A DNA stretch of 64,000 bases from Flavobacterium sp. GSB-24 (GTDB lineage: Bacteria; Bacteroidota; Bacteroidia; Flavobacteriales; Flavobacteriaceae): the NCBI RefSeq assembly GCF_027924665.1, contig NZ_AP027043.1, positions 1,302,001 to 1,366,000 of the forward strand, in the 5' to 3' direction. Made by a program: the position numbers and the translations under genes. Shown piece by piece: positions 18,234 through 26,785 of the stretch (the stretch's first letter is position 1; every line of letters begins with the position of its first letter). A model generated the notes under the pieces. That model was not told the DNA's origin and did not search any database. It was given only the letters and a program-made list of their open reading frames with translations.

Positions 18234-20702
18234 ATGAGCCTAAATTTAAAAAGCCTAGTTTCAGTTCTTAATGCCAAATGGATTGGCTCTGATGAATCTA
18301 TTTCTATAGATCATATTTCGATTGACAGCCGTTCACTCCAAAACGGACCTCAGACATTATTTTTTGCCTTGGCCGGCATAAACAATGATGCTCATTTATT
18401 TATTCCCGATTTAATAGAAAAAGGAGTGCAGAACTTTGTTGTGCAATATATTCCCAATAATTATTCTGGAAAAGCTAATTTTTTGGTTGTTGAAAATACG
18501 CTGGAAGCATTACAGAAATTTGCAGCATATTATAGAAATCTTTTTCATTTTCCAGTTATTGGATTAACGGGAAGTAACGGAAAAACGATAGTAAAAGAAT
18601 GGCTTAATTTTTTACTAAGTCCAGAATACAATATTATCAGAAGTCCAAAAAGTTACAATTCGCAGGTTGGCGTGCCGCTTTCGGTAATTGCTATTAACGA
18701 AAAACACAATCTCGGAATTTTTGAAGCTGGAATTTCTACGGTTAACGAAATGGTTAATCTCGAAAAAATCATTAAACCTACAATTGGCGTGCTCACAAAT
18801 ATTGGAAGCGCGCACGATGAAGGCTTTTTAAATTTAGTGCAGAAGATTGATGAGAAATTGCTTTTATTTAAAGACTGCCCAGTTATTATTTATCAAAAAA
18901 ATGAAGTTGTAGATTCTTGTTTGACACAATTTGCAGCCGAATATATGCTTCATCCTCGAAAACTTTTTTCATGGAGTTTTACCGATAAAACTGCTGATGT
19001 TTTTATTCTGAAAAAAGAAAGTAAAAACGATCACACCCAGATTCAATATCAATATCAAAATGAAATTTTTGATTTAGAAATTCCGTTCAGTGATTCGGCT
19101 TCTTTAGAAAACAGTATTTCTTGTTTATTGGTTTTATTGCATTTTAACTATGATCAGGCAGCGATTCAAAATCGAATCCAGATGCTTTATCCCGTTCGAA
19201 TGCGCCTTGAAGTTAAGAATGGAATTAACAATTGCAGTATAATAGATGATAGTTACAGCTCCGATTTTCAATCGTTAAAAATCGCTTTAGATTTCTTGGA
19301 AAGCCAAAAAAAGAATGCTGCTAAAACAGTTATTTTGTCGGATATTTTTCAAAGCGGATTTTCCAATGAAGAACTATACTCAAAAGTTGCTGACTTAATT
19401 GCTTCTAATAAAATAAACCGTATAATTGGAATTGGAGAAACGATTAGCGCTTTCGCCTCTAAATTTTCAAACAGTACTATTTTTCCAACTAAAAATGACT
19501 TTATCGAGGCCATTGAAAGTTTAAATTTTGCCAATGAAACCATTTTAATAAAAGGAGCAAGGTCGTTTCATTTTGAAGAAATTGTTTCAATGCTTGAAGA
19601 GAAAACACACGAAACAGTTCTTGAAATTAATCTCGATGCAATCAGTCATAACTTTAATTACTACAAATCGAAACTGGCACCAAATGTGAAAATGATGGTA
19701 ATGGTTAAGGCTTTTGGTTATGGAAACGGAGGTTTGGAAATCGCTAAATTATTAGAACATCATAAAGTAGATTATTTAGGTGTGGCTTTCGCCGATGAAG
19801 GGATTTTGTTGAAAAACGGTGGTATCAAACTGCCTATTATGGTTTTAAATCCAGAATCGACAAGTTTTCCATCTATTATACAATATCAGTTAGAACCTGA
19901 AATTTACAGCATAAAAGGGCTGAATGCCTTTTTGAAAATTGCCCGCGAAAAGAATCTAAAAGATTTTCCAATTCATATTAAAATTGATACTGGAATGCAT
20001 CGTTTAGGTTTTGAAGACAATACGATCGACGAATTGATCGCTACTTTAAAAGGAAATTCAACAGTTCGTGTTCAAAGTGTTCTATCGCATTTGGCAACAA
20101 GCGATGAACCAAAACATTATGCATTTGTAAACCAACAAATCAACTTATTTGATAGACTGTCGTCAAAATTAATAAGCGAATTAAATATCAATCCGATTCG
20201 TCATATTTTAAACACTTCTGGAATTAGTAATTTCCCGAATGCGCAATACAATATGGTGCGTTTAGGAATTGGTTTGTATGGAGTTTCCAACGATCCATTA
20301 GAACAAAAATATTTGGAAAATGTTGGAACCTTAAAATCGATTATTTCACAGGTTAGAACTATTCCCGCTGGAGACAGCGTGGGTTACGGACGCCGTTTTA
20401 TGGCCGAAAAAGAAACTAAAATTGCTACAATTCCAATTGGTTATGCGGACGGAATTGCCAGATTGTGGGGAAATGAAGTTGGTTTTGTTGTCATAAAAAA
20501 TCAAAAAGCACCAATTGTTGGAAGTGTCTGTATGGATATGCTGATGGTAAACGTAACCGAAATAGATTGCAAAGAAGGCGATTCTGTAATTATTTTCGGC
20601 GAAAGCCCAACCGTTATTGAAATGGCAGCAGCTTTAAAAACAATTCCGTACGAGATTATGACGAGTATTTCGCAGCGCGTAAAACGGGTATTTTTCCGAT
20701 AA
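18234..20702 (+). CDS. bifunctional MurF ligase / alanine racemase
   Basis: An 822-residue cytoplasmic fusion of two peptidoglycan precursor enzymes. Residues 1 to about 455 are UDP-N-acetylmuramoyl-tripeptide:D-alanyl-D-alanine ligase with the ATP loop GLTGSNGKT, the Mur-ligase NSQVGVPLS block and a C-terminal Mur ligase domain (IDDSYSSDFQS). From about 460 it is the PLP-dependent alanine racemase, with the PLP lysine in MVKAFGYGNGG (near 491), the GMHRLGF motif and the catalytic Tyr in SVGYGRRF. The racemase supplies the D-alanine that the ligase uses after D-Ala-D-Ala formation. This fusion is usual in Bacteroidota. A TAATTTTG box at 18208-18215 lies just upstream. Confidence 0.96.
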   Translation: MSLNLKSLVSVLNAKWIGSDESISIDHISIDSRSLQNGPQTLFFALAGINNDAHLFIPDLIEKGVQNFVVQYIPNNYSGKANFLVVENTLEALQKFAAYYRNLFHFPVIGLTGSNGKTIVKEWLNFLLSPEYNIIRSPKSYNSQVGVPLSVIAINEKHNLGIFEAGISTVNEMVNLEKIIKPTIGVLTNIGSAHDEGFLNLVQKIDEKLLLFKDCPVIIYQKNEVVDSCLTQFAAEYMLHPRKLFSWSFTDKTADVFILKKESKNDHTQIQYQYQNEIFDLEIPFSDSASLENSISCLLVLLHFNYDQAAIQNRIQMLYPVRMRLEVKNGINNCSIIDDSYSSDFQSLKIALDFLESQKKNAAKTVILSDIFQSGFSNEELYSKVADLIASNKINRIIGIGETISAFASKFSNSTIFPTKNDFIEAIESLNFANETILIKGARSFHFEEIVSMLEEKTHETVLEINLDAISHNFNYYKSKLAPNVKMMVMVKAFGYGNGGLEIAKLLEHHKVDYLGVAFADEGILLKNGGIKLPIMVLNPESTSFPSIIQYQLEPEIYSIKGLNAFLKIAREKNLKDFPIHIKIDTGMHRLGFEDNTIDELIATLKGNSTVRVQSVLSHLATSDEPKHYAFVNQQINLFDRLSSKLISELNINPIRHILNTSGISNFPNAQYNMVRLGIGLYGVSNDPLEQKYLENVGTLKSIISQVRTIPAGDSVGYGRRFMAEKETKIATIPIGYADGIARLWGNEVGFVVIKNQKAPIVGSVCMDMLMVNVTEIDCKEGDSVIIFGESPTVIEMAAALKTIPYEIMTSISQRVKRVFFR

Positions 20703-20770
20703 TCTTAAAAACTTTCAATAAAATTCCGTATTTTCGATATTCACTTATTATAAACACAAACACGTTAGAT

Positions 20771-21154
20771 ATGGGATTTTTTTCAGAATTTAAGGCATTT
20801 GCAATGAAAGGCAACGTAGTTGATCTTGCTGTTGCAGTAATTATTGGAGCGGCTTTTGGTAAAATTGTAAGTTCATTTATTGAAGATGTAATTACGCCTT
20901 TAGTATTAAAACCTGCTTTAGATGCAGCTCATTTGTCAAGAATAGAAGATTTAACAGCTTTTGGAGGTGTTAAGTACGGTTTGTTTCTTTCGGCAGTAAT
21001 TAACTTTATTATTGTGGCTTTTGTTTTATTTCTGATAATTAAAGGATTAAACAGTCTTAAAAAGAAAGAAGAACCAGCTCCAAATCAACCTGCAGCACCA
21101 ACTCAGGAAGAATTACTTACTCAAATTAGAGATTTGTTGAAAAACAAACAATAA
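20771..21154 (+). CDS. mscL: large-conductance mechanosensitive channel
   Basis: A 127-residue inner-membrane pentameric channel that opens under membrane tension to release solutes on hypo-osmotic shock. The N-terminus FFSEFKAFAMKGNVVDLAVA and the glycine-rich TM1 (AVIIGAAFGKIVSSFIEDVI) are diagnostic. TM2 is near residues 72-95, and the charged C-terminal helix ends EELLTQIRDLLKNK. It lies 68 bases after murF-alr and may be co-transcribed; a strong terminator follows. Confidence 0.97.
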   Translation: MGFFSEFKAFAMKGNVVDLAVAVIIGAAFGKIVSSFIEDVITPLVLKPALDAAHLSRIEDLTAFGGVKYGLFLSAVINFIIVAFVLFLIIKGLNSLKKKEEPAPNQPAAPTQEELLTQIRDLLKNKQ

Positions 21155-21184
21155 GATATAATACCGCTACACTAAGTCTAACTT

Positions 21185-21213
21185 AACCGCCTTCTAAAGA
21201 GGCGGTTTTTTTA
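21185..21213 (+). terminator. mscL terminator
   Basis: AACCGCC / GGCGGTT stem with a nine-base loop followed by seven T residues, 30 bases after the mscL stop. Confidence 0.88.
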
Positions 21214-21258
21214 CAAAATGTTTATTTTGTAACATTTTGTTATTTTTTGTGAATCACC

Positions 21259-21288
21259 TTGTTTAGACTTTTATTATACTTATTTTTG
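21259..21288 (+). promoter_or_regulatory. asd promoter
   Basis: TTG (21259-21261), 19-base spacer, TATTTTTG (21281-21288): a full match to the Bacteroidota consensus. Expected start near 21294, about 36 bases before the asd ATG. Confidence 0.78.
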
Positions 21289-21329
21289 TCCTATAAAATT
21301 TGATTATTGAATTATTTAAAAATATAAAA

Positions 21330-22319
21330 ATGAGAATTGCAGTTGTAGGTGCTACCGGAATGGTTGGCGAAGTAATGCTTAAAGTTTTAGCGGAAAGAAA
21401 TTTTCCGGTTACAGAATTAATTCCTGTTGCTTCTGAAAGATCAGTAGGAAAAGAAATTGAATACAAAGGAACAAAATATAAAGTAGTAGGCTTACAAACA
21501 GCTGTCGATATGAAAGCGGATATTGCTGTTTTTTCTGCAGGTGGAGATACTTCATTAGAATGGGCTCCTAAATTTGCTGCAGCAGGAACAACTGTTATCG
21601 ACAACTCGTCTGCTTGGAGAATGGATCCTACTAAAAAATTGGTAGTTCCAGAAATCAATGCTTCTGTATTGACAAAAGAAGATAAAATTATTGCAAACCC
21701 AAACTGCTCTACTATTCAAATGGTATTGGCTTTGGCTCCACTGCACAAAAAATACAACATTAAAAGAATCATTGTTTCTACTTACCAATCGATCACTGGA
21801 ACTGGTGTAAAAGCGGTAAAACAACTAGAAAATGAGTACGCAGGAATTCAAGGTGATATGGCTTACAAATATCCAATTCACAGAAACGCGATTCCACACT
21901 GCGATAGTTTTGAAGAAAACGGATACACTAAAGAAGAAATGAAATTAGTTCGTGAAACTCAAAAAATTCTTGGTGATAATACAATTAGAGTTACAGCTAC
22001 TGCAGTTCGTGTGCCAGTTGTAGGCGGACATAGCGAAGCGGTAAACGTTGAGTTTACAAATGACTTTGATGTAAATGAAGTTCGCGAAATCCTACACCAT
22101 ACAGATGGAGTAGTGGTTCAGGATAATTTAGATACCTTTACTTACCCAATGCCATTATATGCAGAAGGTAAAAATGATGTTTTTGTTGGAAGAATCCGTC
22201 GTGACGAAAGCCAGCCAAACACATTAAACATGTGGATCGTTGCTGACAACTTAAGAAAAGGTGCTGCAACAAACACGATTCAAATCGCTGAATATTTAAT
22301 TCAAGCAGGTTTGGTATAA
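21330..22319 (+). CDS. asd: aspartate-semialdehyde dehydrogenase
   Basis: Reduces aspartyl phosphate to aspartate semialdehyde with NADPH, feeding lysine/diaminopimelate, threonine and methionine synthesis. 329 residues from ATG 21330; the TTG at 21300 would add ten residues ahead of the nucleotide-binding motif and is rejected. MRIAVVGATGMVGEVML is the Rossmann start, NPNCSTIQM carries the catalytic Cys, and HRNAIPHCD and RVPVVGGHSEA are the substrate and catalytic His region. It has its own promoter and the first of three copies of a distinctive terminator. Confidence 0.97.
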   Translation: MRIAVVGATGMVGEVMLKVLAERNFPVTELIPVASERSVGKEIEYKGTKYKVVGLQTAVDMKADIAVFSAGGDTSLEWAPKFAAAGTTVIDNSSAWRMDPTKKLVVPEINASVLTKEDKIIANPNCSTIQMVLALAPLHKKYNIKRIIVSTYQSITGTGVKAVKQLENEYAGIQGDMAYKYPIHRNAIPHCDSFEENGYTKEEMKLVRETQKILGDNTIRVTATAVRVPVVGGHSEAVNVEFTNDFDVNEVREILHHTDGVVVQDNLDTFTYPMPLYAEGKNDVFVGRIRRDESQPNTLNMWIVADNLRKGAATNTIQIAEYLIQAGLV

Positions 22320-22335
22320 TCTGAGAGATTAAAGA

Positions 22336-22390
22336 AAATTGTTATAAAGAGAAAGCCGTAATTGCAAAATTGTAATTACGGCTTTTTTGA
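22336..22390. repeat. terminator repeat copy 1 (after asd)
   Basis: A 55-base unit: TTGTTATAAAGAG leader, then a 12-bp stem AAAGCCGTAATT / AATTACGGCTTT (22352-22388) and a T run. It is a rho-independent terminator for asd. The same unit recurs at 23027-23081 with one internal difference and at 23581-23633 with a few. Confidence 0.9.
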
Positions 22391-22484
22391 TTTTATAAAT
22401 GGCTTATTCTGTTTGCTTTATGGCTTTTTTAGGTGATTTAATAATTTGAGGAAAGTATTTTTGCCAAGTTAAAATTATAAAAAT

Positions 22485-23024
22485 ATGGACAGATCTAAAA
22501 TAAAACAGAAGCTTATCGATTTTACCACTACTGGAGTACAGGAGTTTTTATCACAAAATCCAGATCTTGAATTTTATGCTTTCGCCTACTCTTGTAATGC
22601 TGAAGATGCGCAAGTAAATTTATGTTTCAATACCATCCAGGATTTTGAAAAAACTCTTAATCGTTATAAAAATGGCAGATATAGTGAGTATTATAGATTA
22701 GATGAAGCTGTTAAAGGTCTAAAGTATAATATAGGTGATTGGGAATATATGTGTTTTGATACAATTAATGTTTTGTCAGAAGAAGAATTGAACAAAATAT
22801 TTAATGATTTACCAGATGATGACTATAAATCTTGGAAACTCTTTGTTGAAGAATTAATGGAACTTTTTTGTGAATGTTTACTTGAATTTAGAGAGTCAGA
22901 AATTTATAAAACTATACCTAAAAATGAAAATTTTGTATCCTTTTCTATTGATCATGATGAAGATTTTGAAGATGCTGAACAAAGAATGTTACGAGTTGAG
23001 AATAAAAAAAGTGATAGTAAATAG
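22485..23024 (+). CDS. DUF4303 family protein, possible immunity protein
   Basis: A 179-residue soluble, acidic protein without signal or membrane segment. The layout matches DUF4303: FYAFAYSCNAEDAQVNLCFNT near residues 28-48, WEYMCFDT in the middle, and a C-terminal block ending NFVSFSIDHDEDFEDAEQRM. DUF4303 members are often found as immunity proteins beside polymorphic toxins in Bacteroidota and Firmicutes; no toxin is present here. A TATTTTTG box at 22456-22463 lies upstream, and a duplicate of the asd terminator follows at once. Confidence 0.75.
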   Translation: MDRSKIKQKLIDFTTTGVQEFLSQNPDLEFYAFAYSCNAEDAQVNLCFNTIQDFEKTLNRYKNGRYSEYYRLDEAVKGLKYNIGDWEYMCFDTINVLSEEELNKIFNDLPDDDYKSWKLFVEELMELFCECLLEFRESEIYKTIPKNENFVSFSIDHDEDFEDAEQRMLRVENKKSDSK

Positions 23025-23026
23025 AT

Positions 23027-23081
23027 AAATTGTTATAAAGAGAAAGCCGTAATTGCAAGATTGTAATTACGGCTTTTTTGA
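23027..23081. repeat. terminator repeat copy 2 (after the DUF4303 gene)
   Basis: Same 55-base unit as at 22336-22390, including the non-stem TTGTTATAAAGAG leader. The stem is AAAGCCGTAATT / AATTACGGCTTT at 23043-23079, with one loop base changed (A to G). Confidence 0.9.
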
Positions 23082-23100
23082 ATTCTATAGGATTGTTTTT

Positions 23101-23130
23101 TTGTTATCTAGTGTTTAAAAATTACTTTTG
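23101..23130 (+). promoter_or_regulatory. promoter of the SMI1/KNR4 gene
   Basis: TTG (23101-23103), 19 bases, TACTTTTG (23123-23130): a complete consensus. It gives the 132-aa gene its own transcription unit between two terminator copies. Confidence 0.7.
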
Positions 23131-23153
23131 TAAATAGAGTTAAATTAAGTTTT

Positions 23154-23552
23154 ATGGCATTTCCAGTCGATCTAAAATATATAATTGAAACGGAAGAAGA
23201 ATTAGGAGTAAGCTTTCCTACTTTGTTCAAAGAAAAAATGACAGCAGAAAATGGAGGTGAAGCTATAACCGAAAACGATAATTGGAATCTTTACCCGTTT
23301 TTTGATAAGAGCGATAAGAAGAGAATAAGCAGAACTTGTAATCATATTATTTTAGAAACCAAACAAGCTAAAGAATGGGATAATTTTCCAGTAAATGCGA
23401 TCGCTATTGCAGGAAATGGTTGTGGTGATTACTTAATTCTTATTCCTTTAGATAACAATAAAAAATTAAGTGAACGTATTTATATATGGTATCATGAAAC
23501 TGGAGATTATGAACAAGTTGCAGAAAATATAAAAGCATTAATGGAATCTTAG
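23154..23552 (+). CDS. SMI1/KNR4 (SUKH) family protein
   Basis: A 132-residue soluble protein with the SUKH pattern: an N-terminal IIETEEELGVSFPTLFKEKM helix, a central NLYPFFD, then AIAIAGNGCGDYLILIP and IYIWYHETGDYEQVAENI near the end. SUKH proteins commonly act as immunity proteins that neutralise nuclease toxins of contact-dependent or polymorphic toxin systems. No cognate toxin is encoded nearby, so this would be an orphan immunity gene; the function is inference. Confidence 0.82.
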   Translation: MAFPVDLKYIIETEEELGVSFPTLFKEKMTAENGGEAITENDNWNLYPFFDKSDKKRISRTCNHIILETKQAKEWDNFPVNAIAIAGNGCGDYLILIPLDNNKKLSERIYIWYHETGDYEQVAENIKALMES

Positions 23553-23580
23553 CCAGCTATTTAAATTTGTTTAATAAAAA

Positions 23581-23633
23581 AATATTATAAAGAAAAAGCC
23601 GTAATTGCAAGATTGTAATTACGGCTTTTTTAA
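23581..23633. repeat. terminator repeat copy 3 (after the SMI1/KNR4 gene)
   Basis: Third copy: ATTATAAAGAAAAAGCC leader and the stem AAAGCCGTAATT / AATTACGGCTTT (23595-23631). It also serves, in reverse, as a terminator for the convergent lipoprotein gene that ends at 23646. Confidence 0.88.
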
Positions 23634-23645
23634 TTTAAGTTGAAA

Positions 23646-24191
23646 TTATTTCTTTTTCATTAATTCTTCACCACATTCTTTACCAATTTTTTGAACCAAA
23701 TCACCATTTTTTGGATTTTGTAAATCAGCTGGACCTAAATTTTGTTCTTTTAATTTTGTAAAAAAACAATCTGCAATAAAGGAAACATCTTGTGCTTTTG
23801 CACCTGTGCTAAGCAAAGTCTTTTTTAAACTGCTTTTAAAAGTTTGTTCGGTTTCAGGATTCCAGCTATTTTGGGTTGTAGATTTAAATTTAGAAAGTGC
23901 TTCTTGCAAACATTGCGCTCCCATTTGTCTTACAGACATTACAACTCCAGGTTTTTTAATATCGTTTGGTTTTAAATTATCCGCTTTAATTTTATCAAAA
24001 ACACAATCTGCAATATAAGTTGCTTGTTCATCTGAAAACATTCCTTTTCCTTTAGTTTTTGCAGTTTCTATAAACTGTTTTTTAAAATCAGCTTCTTTCT
24101 CTGGTGTCCATTCGTTTTTGTTGCATGAAAATAAAGTAACTGTCAATAATGTAATGCCGATAAAGCTTAAAATTCCTTTCATTTTGGTCAT
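23646..24191 (-). CDS. lipoprotein with two copies of a small domain
   Basis: 181 residues from ATG 24191 (a second ATG at 24182 is equally possible). Signal peptide with a lipobox LFSC (Cys23). The mature part is a tandem duplication: residues 28-95 and 110-175 align as W[TN]PE.E..FK, ...[IV]ADC[VF]F.KLK..NL.P.D, and ...CL/CG..L. Each copy has two Cys (63/94 and 142/173), suggesting a disulphide or ligand pair. Family not recognised by name. It should be membrane-anchored in the periplasm or outer membrane. Confidence 0.75.
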   Translation of the reverse strand: MTKMKGILSFIGITLLTVTLFSCNKNEWTPEKEADFKKQFIETAKTKGKGMFSDEQATYIADCVFDKIKADNLKPNDIKKPGVVMSVRQMGAQCLQEALSKFKSTTQNSWNPETEQTFKSSLKKTLLSTGAKAQDVSFIADCFFTKLKEQNLGPADLQNPKNGDLVQKIGKECGEELMKKK

Positions 24192-24462
24192 TGTTGTTAA
24201 TTATAAATGATTTAAAAAGAGCTTAAGAAGATTTTTGTTGCTCTAATTTTTCGCAAAAGTAATTTTTAAGAAAGGACTGTTTGGTCTTTAAAAGACATAA
24301 TAGTGTTATAAAAAGACAAATATATTTCGAAATAAAACCTTATAATATTATAATTATGTCTTTAGGGATCACTGCAAAGGTGTTAATAGTATTTGTTTTG
24401 CAGAAAGTATAAGTTTTGAAACTAAAACTATCAAATTACGGATATAGCATTATTATAAAAAT

Positions 24463-25011
24463 ATGGAAATAAATTTTACCCTAACAGAAAACGACTTTTT
24501 ACAACAACAACTCTATCTAGCATCAAAAAGTAAACTAATTAAAAAACAAAAAAAATTAGCTAGAGTATTTGTGACACTAATACTGTTGCTAATAGGATTT
24601 TTGTTTTATTTGAATAAATGTTTAGTTGAGGCTTGTTACTTTACGAGTGCTGGAATTGTTTGTTTTTTTATTTTTCCAATATATTTAAAACATTATTATC
24701 AAAGACTTTTTAAAAAATATGTAAATGAAAATCTTAAAGAGAGAGTTGGTATTGTATCAAGTATAATATTTAAAGAAGATTTATTTGAAACTACTAGTGA
24801 GAATATTGGAAAAGCAGAATTGAATTTTTCTTCATTTGAGAATATAATTGAAATTGCAGATTATTTTTTTATTACTTTTAAAGCATCTGGAAACTTGATG
24901 ATTCCTAAAGATAAAATTGAGAATGTTGAAAATCTAAGAAATAAATTAAAAACAATTGCTGAAAAACAACAAATTGATTTCCTCTCAGAACTAGATTGGA
25001 AGTGGAAATAA
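24463..25011 (+). CDS. YcxB-like membrane protein
   Basis: A 182-residue protein with the YcxB layout: a polar N-terminus beginning EINFTLTENDFLQQQLYLAS, two membrane segments (about 34-49 and 57-72), then a soluble domain containing LFETTSENIGKAELNFSSFENIIEIADYFFITF and a stretch NLMIPKD. YcxB-like proteins are small membrane proteins of unknown biochemical role, frequent in variable small-gene islands. No promoter decides the start; ATG 24463 fits. Confidence 0.7.
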   Translation: MEINFTLTENDFLQQQLYLASKSKLIKKQKKLARVFVTLILLLIGFLFYLNKCLVEACYFTSAGIVCFFIFPIYLKHYYQRLFKKYVNENLKERVGIVSSIIFKEDLFETTSENIGKAELNFSSFENIIEIADYFFITFKASGNLMIPKDKIENVENLRNKLKTIAEKQQIDFLSELDWKWK

Positions 25012-25062
25012 AACCTTGATTTTTATCAAACAGAAAACTTAAATTCATTTTTTTAACTCATA

Positions 25063-25674
25063 ATGATGGGATTAGATTTACATCTTTTTTCAATTCCAGG
25101 AAAAGCTGATTTTGTTATTGAGAAAGCAAAATCAAACTTGTCGTATGCTATAGATTTTGATAAAATTTTAGATGTTAAAACTTTAAGGCTTCATTTAAAA
25201 ATGATCCAGAAAAATTCAGATGTAAATACTGAAAATAGATTAGAAGAATTAATAGAGGACTCGATTAAGGTCGTGTATTTTTATCCAAATCAAAATATTG
25301 AAAATTATAACTTTTATAGTCGGACACGAGGCTACGATACCATTAATTATCTCTTAAAACATTATTTAAAGGATAAAAACAAAATTAAGGTCTCAGAGAT
25401 TTTCTATTCAGGAATTATGATTGAAAATGATTCGCAATTTGTAAGATTTGAGTATATAAATCAGGAAAAAGTGAACGAAATTTATAATCTTCTAAAATGT
25501 GTTGAATTTGATGAGCTTATTAAATATTATAATCTAGAAGAAATGCAGAATATAGTTTATAAACTAATACATCCTGATAAATTTGTTTATTTGAAAGAAG
25601 AATTCAACGAACTTAAAAGATTTTACGAAGAAGCAGAAAAGCTTAATGCTTTTGTTGTTGTAAAAATTTCATAA
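25063..25674 (+). CDS. DUF1877-like protein
   Basis: A 203-residue soluble protein starting ATG-ATG, so 25066 is also possible. Three parts resemble the DUF1877/YfbM layout: a GYDTINYLLKHYL segment like the family's WD-x2-HxLL element, a middle part FVRFEYINQEKVNEIYNLLK, and the C-terminal EFNELKRFYEEAEKLNAFVVVKI like the family's FY..A...G.AVL ending. DUF1877 proteins also occur in toxin-immunity neighbourhoods. The match is from memory of the pattern and is moderate. It lies 51 bases after the YcxB-like gene and may share its transcript. Confidence 0.6.
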   Translation: MMGLDLHLFSIPGKADFVIEKAKSNLSYAIDFDKILDVKTLRLHLKMIQKNSDVNTENRLEELIEDSIKVVYFYPNQNIENYNFYSRTRGYDTINYLLKHYLKDKNKIKVSEIFYSGIMIENDSQFVRFEYINQEKVNEIYNLLKCVEFDELIKYYNLEEMQNIVYKLIHPDKFVYLKEEFNELKRFYEEAEKLNAFVVVKIS

Positions 25675-25710
25675 AAAAAGCGAGAACTTTTAAATTCTCG
25701 CTTTTTTTTA
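25674..25710. terminator. bidirectional terminator
   Basis: AAGCGAGAA / TTCTCGCTT stem flanked by A and T runs, placed between the convergent DUF1877-like gene and ferredoxin gene. Confidence 0.88.
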
Positions 25711-25713
25711 TTT

Positions 25714-26031
25714 TTAATATTCCGGAGCCAGTTCTAATTCCAGTCCTTCTAATTCTGTAGTAATTGGAATCTGACAGCCTAAACGACTATTAGATTTAAC
25801 ATAAAATGCTTCCGAAAGCATGGCTTCTTCTTCATCTCCCATTTCTGGTAATGCAACATCATTTAGAACATAACATTGGCAGGATGCACACATGGCCATT
25901 CCGCCACAGGTTCCTTCAACAGGAAGTTCGTATGCTTTGCATAACTCCATTATATTCATTGCCATATCAGTTGGAGCTTGTAATTCGTGTATAACTCCTT
26001 CTCGATCCTTAATCTTTATTAATACATCCAT
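25714..26031 (-). CDS. 2Fe-2S ferredoxin
   Basis: A 105-residue cytoplasmic electron carrier of the adrenodoxin/ISC type. Cluster ligands are Cys42, Cys48, Cys51 and Cys86 (TCGGMAMCASC and RLGCQI), the C-x5-C-x2-C...C spacing of vertebrate-type ferredoxins. Its acidic character is usual. The nearby NifU-like and Mrp genes on the same strand suggest participation in iron-sulphur cluster assembly. Redox partner not known. Confidence 0.93.
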   Translation of the reverse strand: MDVLIKIKDREGVIHELQAPTDMAMNIMELCKAYELPVEGTCGGMAMCASCQCYVLNDVALPEMGDEEEAMLSEAFYVKSNSRLGCQIPITTELEGLELELAPEY

Positions 26032-26090
26032 TTTTAATTATTGGAATTTTATTGTAGAATTTGAAAACGTGTTCAAATTCCTTATTAATT

Positions 26091-26573
26091 TTAACTTTTT
26101 TCTTTTAAGCTAAAAGCATATTCTTTTCGATTACTGTCTTTAAGGCGCATTTTTACACCAATAATATTGCCTCCTTTTTCTAATATCGTGACAACTGAAA
26201 TAACAGAATAATAATCCTTATCTGATTGAAATATTAATGTTCCCTCGTAAGTAGAATTTAATATTCCTTGTTTGTCTGTCTGAGCACTAAGTTTTCTTGG
26301 GTGCGCGAATTCGGCAGAGCTGTAAGTTGCTTTATTTGAGAATTTAGCTTTTCCTTCGCAAAGGTCATATAAAAAATCATAATTGCCAATTCTCAAGGTA
26401 CCTTCTTCATTTGTTCCTTTGGTAGAAAAAATAATCTGTCCCGAATATTGAAAGTCAGACCATTCTTCAGATTCATTTACCCATGCTTTGTCGGCAAAAA
26501 GCGTTTGACTCTGTTGAGCATAATTTACAGCGCTTGTAAACAATAATATAAAAAGAGCGTAGTATTTTCTCAT
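26091..26573 (-). CDS. hypothetical exported protein
   Basis: 160 residues with a signal peptide (MRKYYALFILLFTSAVNYAQ) and a beta-rich, soluble mature part (FQYSGQIIFSTKGTNEEGTL, GKAKFSNKATYSSAEF). I do not recognise a family. A minus-strand TAAATTTG box lies at 26600-26607. It ends 60 bases before the ferredoxin gene on the same strand. Confidence 0.7.
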   Translation of the reverse strand: MRKYYALFILLFTSAVNYAQQSQTLFADKAWVNESEEWSDFQYSGQIIFSTKGTNEEGTLRIGNYDFLYDLCEGKAKFSNKATYSSAEFAHPRKLSAQTDKQGILNSTYEGTLIFQSDKDYYSVISVVTILEKGGNIIGVKMRLKDSNRKEYAFSLKEKS

Positions 26574-26785
26574 AAGTTTAGATTTTAGGGTTATGTTTAC
26601 AAATTTAAATTAAAATGTAACAAATCTCTAACTAAAACTCTTAAAACTTTGAGTTTTTTTTTGTGAATGTCGCAAAAACCATTGCTTTTTGAAGGTTTTT
26701 TTAGTATTTTTTTAAACAAATCATAATAAGACTTATTATTCTTGTTAATTATAAAACTTTACTTTCAAAAAAAATGAATTTTTTG

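Noticed and set aside
21300..21329. TTG start of asd giving ten extra residues
   Set aside because: The Rossmann motif begins right at ATG 21330, as in other Asd proteins.
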